NCBI RefSeq assembly: GCF_900188235.1
Contig: NZ_FZNT01000012.1
Span: 1 to 64,000, forward strand
Length of the DNA: 64,000 nt
Direction of reading: 5' to 3'
Source of the DNA: Lutibacter agarilyticus
Lineage (GTDB): Bacteria > Bacteroidota > Bacteroidia > Flavobacteriales > Flavobacteriaceae
The translations under genes and the position numbers were made by a program. The notes under the pieces were generated by a model. The model was not told where the DNA came from and did no database searches. It worked only from the letters and a program-made list of their open reading frames with translations. Shown in pieces: positions 45,075 to 53,376 of this stretch; within the stretch, counting starts at the first letter, position 1; every line of letters begins with the position of its first letter.

Positions 45075-48068
45075 ATGATTAAACACATTATTACTTGTGC
45101 ATTATTAGTTTTAGCAATCAGCTTTACAAGTTGTGAAACTAAAAATGAAATTTCCTACAAAGGTGAAAATTTGCCAACAGGAAATAGAACTAAATATAAT
45201 TTCAATCCAGATTGGAAGTTTCTTCAAGATAATCCTGAGCCTGCTGAGGCACTAAACTATGATGATACATCCTGGTCTACAGTAAGTTGTCCACATACAT
45301 TTAATGATGTTGATACTTTTGACGATTTAAGTCTTGGGCATCACGATGGAGAAAAAAATCAATGGAGAGGTACCGTTTGGTATCGTAAACATTTTAAATT
45401 ACCAGCTTCCGATGAGGGTAAAAAGATATTTATTGAATTTGAATCTGTACGTCAAATAGCTGATGTTTATGTGAACGGAAAGCATATTGGACAAAATCAA
45501 ACTGGGTTTATTCCTTTTGGATTTGATTTAACACCTTATATTAAATTTGGAGATGCAGACAATGTAATTGCAGTGAAAGTAAATAACGATCGTAATAGTG
45601 ATGACTTTAGAGATAATTTTCCGCTCGTTTGGAATCACGAACACTGGCATCCAACACATGGTGGAATTTACAGAAATGTATTTTTGCATACAATGGATCC
45701 TGTACATATTACCTTACCATTATATGATAATTTAAAAACGGTTGGAACGTATGTGTACGCTGAAAATATTACAGAGAAAAATGCTGATATTTTTGTAAAT
45801 GCAGAGGTGAAAAACGATAATAATGCAGATAAAACAATTGATTTTGAAGCTCAAATAATTGACAAAGAAGGAAAAGTAGTAGCTATTGCAAATGAGCAAC
45901 AAACCATACCTTCCGGAGAAAAAATTACATTTTCAGCAAAAACAAGTTTAGCAAATCCAAATCGTTGGTACACTCGTAAACCTTATATGTATAAAGTACT
46001 TTCGGTTTTAAAGGAAGGCGATAGTATTATTGATACGTACGAAACACCTTTAGGTATTCGTAGTTTTGATTTTAATAAAGATACCGGATTTTGGAATAAT
46101 GGTGAATATGCCAAATTACATGGTTGGGGACAAAAACCTACAAATGGCTGGGCAGGTTTAGGAGCTGCATTGCCAAATTGGTTGAATGAATTTACATTTC
46201 AATTGATGGATGAAGCAGGAGGGAATTTTATTCGTTGGGGACATTGTGCTGGTTCTCCAGGCGAAGTAGCAATGGGAGATAAATATGGGTTTGTAACCTT
46301 AATGCCAGGTGTTTCAGGAGAATCTCAGGATGAAGGTGAAACTTGGGATATTCGTATTGCTGCTTTTCGTGATATGATTGTTTATTACAGAAACAATCCT
46401 TCTATTTTTATTTGGGAAGGTGGAAACTGGGCTGAAACAGCTGCTCATTACGAAGAAATTTTAGATATCATAAATACTTTCGACCCGAATGGAAAAAGAT
46501 TGATGGGGAACAGAAGAGCCGATGTAAAAATGGACTCTGAAGCATATGTTTCTATTGAAGTTGGTACTGAAGGTTGGGAACGTGAATATGCCCATTTACC
46601 ACTTATTGAAAGTGAATATTGTCGTGATGAAGCTCCAAGACGTATTTGGGATAAATACTCACCTGATGATAATTTTTATAATAATCCAAATCTTAGTAAA
46701 AACACCTATAAGTTTGGTTCTGAAACGTATGCAGTAAGACAAGCAGATCACTGGTGGAATAAAATGGGAAAAAAAGCATACCATAGTGGTGGCGCTAATT
46801 GGATTTTTACAGATGGAACTCACGGAGGTCGTGGACAAACTGAAGTTACTAGAGCTAGTGGAGAAGTAGATGCAGTACGTCTTCCAAAAGAAGCTTTTTA
46901 TGCATTAAAAGCTATGTGGAGACCAGAACCTCAGGTTCATGTAATTGGGCACTGGAACTATGCTGAAGGTACTAAAAAAGATATGTATGTAATTTCAAAC
47001 TGTTCTGAAGTTAAATTCTATTTAAATGATGAATTATTAGGTACAAATAATACGCCAAAAGATGGCTATGTATTTAAATTATCAGATGTTAAATGGCAAA
47101 AAGGAACAATTAAAGTTGAAGGTTATATTGATGGTAAATTACAAACTTCACAAACAAAAGTAACTGTAGGCGAACCAGCAGCTATAAAATTAACTTCAAT
47201 TACAGGAGCAAAAGGATGGCGTGCAGACGGGTCTGATATTGCTTTAATTGATGTTGAAATTGTTGATGAAAACGGATTAAGATGTCCGTTAGAAAAAGGT
47301 CGTATTGATTTTACAATTTCTGGCCCTGGAATATGGAGAGGTGGTTACAATAGCGGAAAAGCAAATAGCACTAATAATCTTTATTTAGATGTTGAATGCG
47401 GAATTAATAGAGTTGCTGTACGTTCTTTACTTATGCCTGGAAAAGTAACAGTAACAGCTTCAAAAGATGGTTTTGAAGTGGCTAGTATTGATATTACTTC
47501 TCAATTAGTAGCTATTACAAACGGACTTACAACAGAACTTCCTCAAGTATTTAATGATGGTGAAATTGCAGAAGAGCCAATGCCTGCTTATACTCCTGAA
47601 ACACAGCCTTACGTAGCAAGTGAGCAAAATAAGAGTGAATTGTTTACAAACTTTAGCTATACAGGTGATTCAAAAGCAATCCTTAGAAAAACTTTAATGT
47701 GGGGTAAAAAAGCGCATACTGATTTAGAGTTTAACTATACTGTTATCCCATCCTATTTAAGAGATGGAAGTGCTGAATATATTCGTACTCCAAATTCAGA
47801 TAAAGGATATTGGGCACGTGATCTGTTGCAATTTATTGCTGGAGTTGATATGGTTATTTATGTGGGTCATGATGATGCTGTAAAAAGACCAGAGTTCTTA
47901 TTAAAAGATTATACAGATACAGGTGATAATTTTAAAATTGATGATCGTACTATTTCATTATTTAAAAGAGAAGCTAAAGCTGGTGAAAGTATTATTATGG
48001 CGGGTAACAGTGATGGAGATGTGCCAGAAGATTGCCATATGTATGTGGTAATTGGAAAAAAACTTTAA
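45075..48068 (+). CDS. GH2-family lipoprotein with unusual acid/base site (twin 2)
   Basis: The 997-residue protein has a lipoprotein signal ending ISFTSC (Cys20). It is colinear with the 36029-39028 product and visibly very similar from NRTKYNFNP to the end, with few gaps. It shares WEGGNW (E448, W452) in place of WSLGNE, the ESEY nucleophile motif and the same C-terminal domain. It has its own promoter element and terminator, so it forms a single-gene unit. The twins differ mainly in the Ig-like domain and near residues 840-860, which would allow related but distinct substrates. Likely beta-glycosidase on a uronate/rhamnose oligosaccharide. Confidence 0.88.
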   Translation: MIKHIITCALLVLAISFTSCETKNEISYKGENLPTGNRTKYNFNPDWKFLQDNPEPAEALNYDDTSWSTVSCPHTFNDVDTFDDLSLGHHDGEKNQWRGTVWYRKHFKLPASDEGKKIFIEFESVRQIADVYVNGKHIGQNQTGFIPFGFDLTPYIKFGDADNVIAVKVNNDRNSDDFRDNFPLVWNHEHWHPTHGGIYRNVFLHTMDPVHITLPLYDNLKTVGTYVYAENITEKNADIFVNAEVKNDNNADKTIDFEAQIIDKEGKVVAIANEQQTIPSGEKITFSAKTSLANPNRWYTRKPYMYKVLSVLKEGDSIIDTYETPLGIRSFDFNKDTGFWNNGEYAKLHGWGQKPTNGWAGLGAALPNWLNEFTFQLMDEAGGNFIRWGHCAGSPGEVAMGDKYGFVTLMPGVSGESQDEGETWDIRIAAFRDMIVYYRNNPSIFIWEGGNWAETAAHYEEILDIINTFDPNGKRLMGNRRADVKMDSEAYVSIEVGTEGWEREYAHLPLIESEYCRDEAPRRIWDKYSPDDNFYNNPNLSKNTYKFGSETYAVRQADHWWNKMGKKAYHSGGANWIFTDGTHGGRGQTEVTRASGEVDAVRLPKEAFYALKAMWRPEPQVHVIGHWNYAEGTKKDMYVISNCSEVKFYLNDELLGTNNTPKDGYVFKLSDVKWQKGTIKVEGYIDGKLQTSQTKVTVGEPAAIKLTSITGAKGWRADGSDIALIDVEIVDENGLRCPLEKGRIDFTISGPGIWRGGYNSGKANSTNNLYLDVECGINRVAVRSLLMPGKVTVTASKDGFEVASIDITSQLVAITNGLTTELPQVFNDGEIAEEPMPAYTPETQPYVASEQNKSELFTNFSYTGDSKAILRKTLMWGKKAHTDLEFNYTVIPSYLRDGSAEYIRTPNSDKGYWARDLLQFIAGVDMVIYVGHDDAVKRPEFLLKDYTDTGDNFKIDDRTISLFKREAKAGESIIMAGNSDGDVPEDCHMYVVIGKKL

Positions 48069-48120
48069 TTATTGATTAAATATAATAAATAGAAAGTATA
48101 ATTATTTGGGTTTGATTTGT

Positions 48121-48154
48121 GAAATGCAGAGTTGTTTAAACAACTCTGCATTTC
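48121..48154 (+). terminator. Terminator at the right end of the PUL
   Basis: A 34-bp perfect palindrome starts GAAATGCAGAGTTGTTT and ends AAACAACTCTGCATTTC. It lies 52 nt after the GH2 stop. Only a short T-rich stretch follows. Confidence 0.7.
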
Positions 48155-48404
48155 TTGTATAAGCCATTTTTTGATTATTAATTATATTTTCAAAATATTG
48201 AAGATTAGCAACGAACTAAAAATTAATCATTCAATAGCGATGTATTGTAAGGAAGATAATCAGTTCACACGCTTTACTAGATAGTGTCCTTTTTAGATTA
48301 GCTAAAATATTCGCATAAAATATAAAATCCCACAACTTTTGATCTTAATGCAAAACGACACAATTTTGAAACAAATCTAAATAAAAATGAAACATTTGAA
48401 AATG
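48155..48404. other. Gene-free stretch between the PUL and tRNA-Ser
   Basis: No convincing reading frame is present. The 12-mer AGATAGTGTCCT (48279-48290) recurs at 58896-58907. I see no integrase gene or transposon ends that can be matched to it. Confidence 0.5.
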
Positions 48405-48438
48405 AAAAAACCTTGTAGAATAACGTTCTACAAGGTTT
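48405..48438 (-). terminator. Terminator of tRNA-Ser
   Basis: The 10-bp arms CCTTGTAGAA (48411-48420) and TTCTACAAGG (48426-48435) are perfect. On the minus strand the stem is followed by T6. It lies 28 bp beyond the tRNA 3' end. Confidence 0.85.
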
Positions 48439-48463
48439 TGAAGGGAGTTTAAAAAACTCTTAG

Positions 48464-48548
48464 CGGAGAAAGAGGGATTCGAACCCCCGGAGGTATGACC
48501 CTCAACAGTTTTCAAGACTGCCGCATTCGACCACTCTGCCATTTCTCC
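48464..48548 (-). tRNA. tRNA-Ser (anticodon UGA)
   Basis: The acceptor arms GGAGAAA and TTTCTCC pair (48542-48548 with 48465-48471), and the discriminator is G. The anticodon loop CTTGAAA gives anticodon TGA, read as Ser(UCA). The long variable arm and the T-arm GGTTCGAATCC are clear. CCA is not encoded. Confidence 0.97.
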
Positions 48549-48648
48549 CTTAGCGGTTGCAAATATAAAACGCTTTTTTGTTTTGATAAAACATTTTCAC
48601 ACTTTTTTTTAATATTTTTTCTATTACATTTGGCCTTCAAATAATTAG

Positions 48649-49401
48649 ATGAGTTCAATAGTCGAAATAATAGTTTTAATAATAGTTGGTTTTGTAGCAG
48701 GATCAATAAATACATTAGCAGGTGGAGGTTCTTTGTTAACTTTACCAATTCTTATTTTTTTAGGCTTACCACCAAACATTGCAAATGGAACAAATAGAAT
48801 TGCAATCCTTTTTCAAAATATTTTTACAACAGCCGGTTTTAAAAGTAAAGGGATAGTAACTTTTCCTTTTAGTATTTATGTGGGTATCTCAGCCTTATTT
48901 GGATCAATAATAGGAGCTCAAATTGCAGTTGACATAAAAGGGGATACTTTTAATAAAATTTTAGCCATTATTATGGTAATTGTGGTTGTTTATATGCTTT
49001 TGAAATCACAGCATAGACAACTTAATATTCTTGAAAAAACAACAGGTAAACATTTGTGGTTAAGTATTATATTGTTCTTTTTTGTAGGTGTTTACGGAGG
49101 CTTTATTCAAGCTGGAGTAGGTTTTATAATGTTACTTGTTTTATCTTCGGTAAATAATATTTCCTTAGTTAAAAGTAATGCTATTAAAGTAACGGTAGCG
49201 TTAATTTACACGTTCTCTGCCGTTGCTGTATTTGCATACAACGATAAAATTAATTGGAAAGTAGGCTTAACTTTAGCGATTGGTAATTCAGTTGGTGGCT
49301 GGTTGGCAAGTAGGTGGTCTGTTAAAAAGGGAGATGGCCTTATTCGTAATATTTTAATTGTTATGATTGCTGTAATGGCAATAAAATTGTGGTTTTTTTA
49401 A
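48649..49401 (+). CDS. TauE/SafE-family permease
   Basis: The 250-residue membrane protein has the family hallmark near the N-terminus: GFVAGSINTLAGGGSLLTLPILIFLGLPPNIANGTNRIAI-type sequence at about residues 14-52, repeated in altered form near residue 140 (FFVGVYGGFIQAGVGFIMLLVL). Members are proposed to move sulfite, sulfoacetate or other organosulfur anions. The substrate cannot be read here. It diverges from tRNA-Ser and lies 70 nt before aroC. A second member is at 58064-58849. Confidence 0.88.
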   Translation: MSSIVEIIVLIIVGFVAGSINTLAGGGSLLTLPILIFLGLPPNIANGTNRIAILFQNIFTTAGFKSKGIVTFPFSIYVGISALFGSIIGAQIAVDIKGDTFNKILAIIMVIVVVYMLLKSQHRQLNILEKTTGKHLWLSIILFFFVGVYGGFIQAGVGFIMLLVLSSVNNISLVKSNAIKVTVALIYTFSAVAVFAYNDKINWKVGLTLAIGNSVGGWLASRWSVKKGDGLIRNILIVMIAVMAIKLWFF

Positions 49402-49471
49402 AGTTATTTCAAAGTATAAATCAACCTTCAATAGGATTCTTTTTTTTACATTTGTCACTTAAATTTATGAT

Positions 49472-50521
49472 ATGTCTAATTCATTTGGAAAAATATTTAC
49501 AATAACAACTTTTGGAGAATCTCATGGCGAAGCTATTGGAGGTGTAATTGATGGTTGTCCTGCTGGTGTAGAACTTGATTTGGAGTTTATTCAGAAAGAA
49601 ATGGATCGAAGAAAACCTGGTCAATCTAAAATTGTAACTCAACGTAAAGAACCAGATGCAGTTCGTTTTTTGTCTGGTATCTTTGAAGGTAAAACAACTG
49701 GAGCTTCCATTGGATTCATTATTGAAAACGTACATCAACGTTCTAATGATTATTCTCATATAAAAGACTCTTACAGACCTTCTCACGCAGACTATACATA
49801 TGATAAGAAATATGGAAATCGTGACTATAGAGGTGGAGGAAGAACTTCAGCACGTGAAACTGCTAACTGGGTTGTTGGTGGTGCCGTAGCTAAACAAGTA
49901 ATTCCTGAAATTAAAATTAATGCGTACACATCTTCGGTAGGTGATTTGTTTTTAGAAAAACCATACCAGGATTTAGATTTTACGCAAACAGAAAATAATA
50001 TTGTTCGTTGTCCTGATGCTGAAGTAGCAGAGAAGATGATCGAAAAAATTGATACTATTAGAAAACAAGGTGATACTATTGGAGGAACAGTAACTTGTGT
50101 TATTGAAAATGTTCCTGTTGGATTGGGTGAACCTATTTTTGATAAGTTACATGCGCAGTTAGGGAAAGCTATGCTTTCAATAAATGCTGTTAAAGGTTTT
50201 GAATACGGTAGCGGTTTTTGTGGTGCAAAAATGAAAGGTAGTGAGCACAATGATATTTTTAATGAAGATGGAAGTACTCAAACAAATCTTTCAGGTGGTA
50301 TTCAAGGTGGAATTAGTAACGGAATGGATATTTATTTCCGTGTAGCTTTTAAGCCTGTTGCTACAATTATGCAAGCACAACAAACTATAGATAAAGAAGG
50401 TAACATTGTTGAAATGCACGGTAAAGGCCGTCACGATCCTTGTGTAGTACCTAGAGCAGTTCCTATTGTTGAAGCTTTAGCAGCAATGGTGTTAACCGAT
50501 TTTATGTTGCTAAATAAATAA
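49472..50521 (+). CDS. aroC: Chorismate synthase
   Basis: The 349-residue cytoplasmic enzyme converts EPSP to chorismate, the last common step to aromatic amino acids, using reduced FMN. The signatures are [20 protein letters not shown] at the N-terminus, [14 protein letters not shown] and [14 protein letters not shown], and [18 protein letters not shown] near the end. Length and motif order are normal. It ends at a terminator shared with the convergent gene. Confidence 0.98.
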   Translation: MSNSFGKIFTITTFGESHGEAIGGVIDGCPAGVELDLEFIQKEMDRRKPGQSKIVTQRKEPDAVRFLSGIFEGKTTGASIGFIIENVHQRSNDYSHIKDSYRPSHADYTYDKKYGNRDYRGGGRTSARETANWVVGGAVAKQVIPEIKINAYTSSVGDLFLEKPYQDLDFTQTENNIVRCPDAEVAEKMIEKIDTIRKQGDTIGGTVTCVIENVPVGLGEPIFDKLHAQLGKAMLSINAVKGFEYGSGFCGAKMKGSEHNDIFNEDGSTQTNLSGGIQGGISNGMDIYFRVAFKPVATIMQAQQTIDKEGNIVEMHGKGRHDPCVVPRAVPIVEALAAMVLTDFMLLNK

Positions 50522-50526
50522 ATAAA

Positions 50527-50557
50527 AAGGCTGAAATTTAAATTTCAGCCTTTTTTT
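50527..50557. terminator. Bidirectional terminator between aroC and the PepSY-helix gene
   Basis: A perfect stem GGCTGAAATTT/AAATTTCAGCC (50529-50550) is flanked by A5 and T7. It lies just after the aroC stop codon and overlaps the last codons of the convergent gene. Confidence 0.85.
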
Positions 50558-51113
50558 ATAAACTTAAGATTAAAAATAGCAAGGGAATCAAAATACCTAA
50601 AGCAGTATAAATTCCGCCTCTACCTTTGAGTCCTTTTTTACCTTTCACCATAAATAAAGATGTAATTGCAAACAGTATTAATGCACCTGCAAAAATATCT
50701 GAAAACCAAGTCCAGAATCTATTTGGATTGTAATGTAAATAATTTACTTCATAAAAAACAGGACGCCTTTTTAAATATTCAGCATAACCTTTTCCACTAT
50801 TTGTATTTACAATAATAGAAGAGCCTCCTTTTAAAAATATTTTTATTCTATTATCATTTGGATAATAATGTTTTTTATAATTATCTCTATTGTCAACTTC
50901 ATCTAATAGTAAAAAGATATTTTCTTTTACTGAAGCCGTTTTTTCAAGCTGAATAGCTGTTGTAAAACGATTTATTTCCACAGAGTAATTTGGATTCCAG
51001 TCGCTCATATGATTTAAAGCAATTCCTGAAAGTCCGTATATTAATGTTGTTCCTATAAAAAAGTAGCCAATGTCTCTATGAAGAATTCTACTCCATTTAC
51101 GTAATAGTTTCAT
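50556..51113 (-). CDS. PepSY-associated transmembrane protein
   Basis: The 185-residue protein starts with RKWSRILHRDIGYFFIGTTLIYGLSGIALNH, typical of PepSY-associated TM helix proteins. A periplasmic beta-rich segment (about 40-115) follows, then two further helices near the C-terminus (WTWFSDIFAGALILFAITSLFMV and the end GILIPLLFLILSL). Larger relatives are linked to iron or reductase functions, but no function can be assigned. Its start is 4 nt after the preceding lipoprotein gene, so the two form an operon. Confidence 0.75.
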   Translation of the reverse strand: MKLLRKWSRILHRDIGYFFIGTTLIYGLSGIALNHMSDWNPNYSVEINRFTTAIQLEKTASVKENIFLLLDEVDNRDNYKKHYYPNDNRIKIFLKGGSSIIVNTNSGKGYAEYLKRRPVFYEVNYLHYNPNRFWTWFSDIFAGALILFAITSLFMVKGKKGLKGRGGIYTALGILIPLLFLILSL

Positions 51114-51117
51114 GAAA

Positions 51118-51645
51118 TTACTCTACAATCTCGTGAGATACATATTGTAACGAGTAATTCGAAATATGATCTGTACCATCTGCCTTCATTTGATCTCTAT
51201 AATTTTGAAGGTGTTTCTTTTTATTATTGAATTGTTCTTCGTTAGATTTTCCTTCAGAATGACTTTTAATATTGTCTTCTTCCATTTTTAACAAATATGC
51301 TTCATCAATACGTTCTTCTAAAACAATACCTGTAAGCGAAATTTCACTTCCTTTTAAGCTTTCGTCAAATCTTTCTTCTGAAAAAACATGTGCATCACCT
51401 TCATCAGTAACTAATAGAATCTTTTTACCACCATGTTTACATACGTGGTCAACAATTCCTTGAACTTTTATTTCTTTACTAACAAAGTCACTAGCTTTTG
51501 AGTCGAATTCACCTAAAGTTAGTACTGGAGTTTCAACAATTTCTATAGCTGCAGTGCCTGTATTTTTTTCTTCATTTTTTGTGGCTGTTTTGCAAGAAAA
51601 TAGAAATAAACTAATTGTAAATACTACTAAAATATTTTTCATCAT
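51118..51645 (-). CDS. OB-fold-like lipoprotein of unknown function
   Basis: The 175-residue protein has a lipoprotein signal ending SLFLFSC. The mid part (about 45-125, EIKVQGIVDHVCKHGGKKILLVTDEG and EISLTGIVLEERIDE) looks like an OB-fold with a Cys-x-His motif. The C-terminal third is charged (NNKKKHLQNYRDQMKADG). No activity is known. The pairing with a PepSY-type membrane protein suggests a shared envelope role, perhaps in metal handling; this is inference only. Confidence 0.7.
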   Translation of the reverse strand: MMKNILVVFTISLFLFSCKTATKNEEKNTGTAAIEIVETPVLTLGEFDSKASDFVSKEIKVQGIVDHVCKHGGKKILLVTDEGDAHVFSEERFDESLKGSEISLTGIVLEERIDEAYLLKMEEDNIKSHSEGKSNEEQFNNKKKHLQNYRDQMKADGTDHISNYSLQYVSHEIVE

Positions 51646-51832
51646 TGTTTTAATTATTTGGTTGAATTATAAAATGTAACTACTAAATTAGAAGTGTTTT
51701 AAATGATAAATTATGATTAATATCAGTTCATTTGAAAATAGATGTGTGACTTAAGTTTCATTAAATACTTATTAATAAGGTTTTTAGATATTTAAGAAGG
51801 TGTTTGTAATACATTTTTCGCTCATTAATAAG

Positions 51833-51868
51833 TATAAAAAAAACCATCTTTATTCAAATAAAGATGGT
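51833..51868 (-). terminator. Terminator of the gltBD operon
   Basis: The arms CCATCTTTATT (51844-51854) and AATAAAGATGG (51858-51868) are perfect. On the minus strand they lead into a T8 run. It lies 43 nt past the gltD stop. Confidence 0.85.
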
Positions 51869-51910
51869 TTTAGAATATTCTACACTATTTAAACAATAGT
51901 AAGTTAACTA

Positions 51911-53371
51911 TTACATTGCAGGTAAATCTCCATTACCTTTAGTAGGTAAGTTGCTATAACCCATTAAATATTCATCAACTTTTCTAGCAGCTTCTCTTCC
52001 TTCAGAAATAGCCCAAACAATTAAACTTTGACCTCTACGCATATCACCAGCAGTAAATATTTTTGGAATATTTGTTTGGTATGCTACGGTAGTTGCTTTG
52101 TAATTGCTTCTAAAATCGGTTTCAATTCCTAATTGATCGCTTAAAATAGCTTCTGGTCCTGTAAAACCAAGCGCTAATAAAGCTAAGTCACAAGGCCATG
52201 TTTTTTCAGTACCTTCAAGTTCAATTAATTCAGGTCTTTGACCGGGAACCATTTTCCATTCTACATTCACAGTTTTTAAAGCCGTTAATTCACCTTTTTC
52301 GTTTGTAATAAACTCTTTTGTGTTAATTAGCCAGTTTCTATCACAACCTTCTTTGTGTGAAGAAGATGTTTTTAACTGTAAAGGCCAATAAGGCCAAGGT
52401 GTTGAAGGGCTTCTGTGTCCTGGAGGTTTTGGCATAATTTCAAAATTAGTCACAGATTTTGCTCCATGTCTGTTTGAAGTACCAACACAGTCAGATCCTG
52501 TATCTCCACCACCAATAACAATTACATGTTTATCAGTAGCTAAAACTTGATCTTTAACTTCTTTACCTAAAACAACTTTAGTTTGTTGTGTTAAAAAGTC
52601 CATAGCCTGAACAACTCCCTCGCTATCAGCTCCTTCAATAGGTAAACCTCTTTTTTGAGTAGCACCACCACATAAAACAATAGCATTGAATTTTTTCAGT
52701 TTTTCAATAGGGTAATTAACACCAACATTTGCATTGGTTTTAAATTTGATTCCTTCTTTTTCAAGAATATCAATTCTTCTATCAATAATTCCTTTTTCTA
52801 ATTTGAAGTTTGGAATTCCGTAACGCAATAAACCACCCAATTCATCATCTCTTTCAAAAACAGTTACGGTATGTCCAGCTCTGTTTAATTGTTGTGCCGC
52901 AGCTAAACCAGCAGGTCCTGAACCTACAACAGCTATTTTTTTACCAGTTCTTTTATTAGGTATTTGAGGTACAACCCAACCTTCTTTAAATGCTCTTTCA
53001 ACAATATTTTTTTCAATATTTTCTATTGAAATAGGATCATCAATTAAACCAAGCACACATGCTTGCTCGCAAGGAGCAGGGCATAAACGTCCTGTAAATT
53101 CTGGAAAGTTATTGGTTGAATGCAATATCCAAGAAGCTTTTTTCCATTCACCCTGGTGTACCATATGGTTAAAATCTGGAATTAAATTACCAAGTGGGCA
53201 CCCACTATGACAAAATGGAATTCCACAATCCATACATCTTGATCCTTGTTTTGTAATTTCAGCCTCGTTTAATGGTTGTGTAAATTCATCGTAATTAGTT
53301 ACACGTTCTTTAACTGGCTTATATGTTTCGTCTTTTCTTTCGAATTCTTTAAATCCTGTTACTTTTCCCAT
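51911..53371 (-). CDS. gltD: Glutamate synthase, small subunit
   Basis: The 486-residue protein transfers electrons from NAD(P)H through FAD and Fe-S clusters to the large subunit. N-terminal cysteine motifs CMDCGIPFCHSGCPLG and CPAPCEQACVLG bind [4Fe-4S] clusters. VVGSGPAGLAAAQQLNRAGH binds FAD and VIGGGDTGSDCVGTS the pyridine nucleotide. It is encoded 5 nt after gltB, and the length is normal. Confidence 0.97.
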   Translation of the reverse strand: MGKVTGFKEFERKDETYKPVKERVTNYDEFTQPLNEAEITKQGSRCMDCGIPFCHSGCPLGNLIPDFNHMVHQGEWKKASWILHSTNNFPEFTGRLCPAPCEQACVLGLIDDPISIENIEKNIVERAFKEGWVVPQIPNKRTGKKIAVVGSGPAGLAAAQQLNRAGHTVTVFERDDELGGLLRYGIPNFKLEKGIIDRRIDILEKEGIKFKTNANVGVNYPIEKLKKFNAIVLCGGATQKRGLPIEGADSEGVVQAMDFLTQQTKVVLGKEVKDQVLATDKHVIVIGGGDTGSDCVGTSNRHGAKSVTNFEIMPKPPGHRSPSTPWPYWPLQLKTSSSHKEGCDRNWLINTKEFITNEKGELTALKTVNVEWKMVPGQRPELIELEGTEKTWPCDLALLALGFTGPEAILSDQLGIETDFRSNYKATTVAYQTNIPKIFTAGDMRRGQSLIVWAISEGREAARKVDEYLMGYSNLPTKGNGDLPAM

Positions 53372-53376
53372 ATTTC

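Noticed and set aside
49825-50250. A 141-codon minus-strand frame inside aroC
   Set aside because: aroC is certain by motif content, and the antisense frame is Ser/Pro-rich noise.
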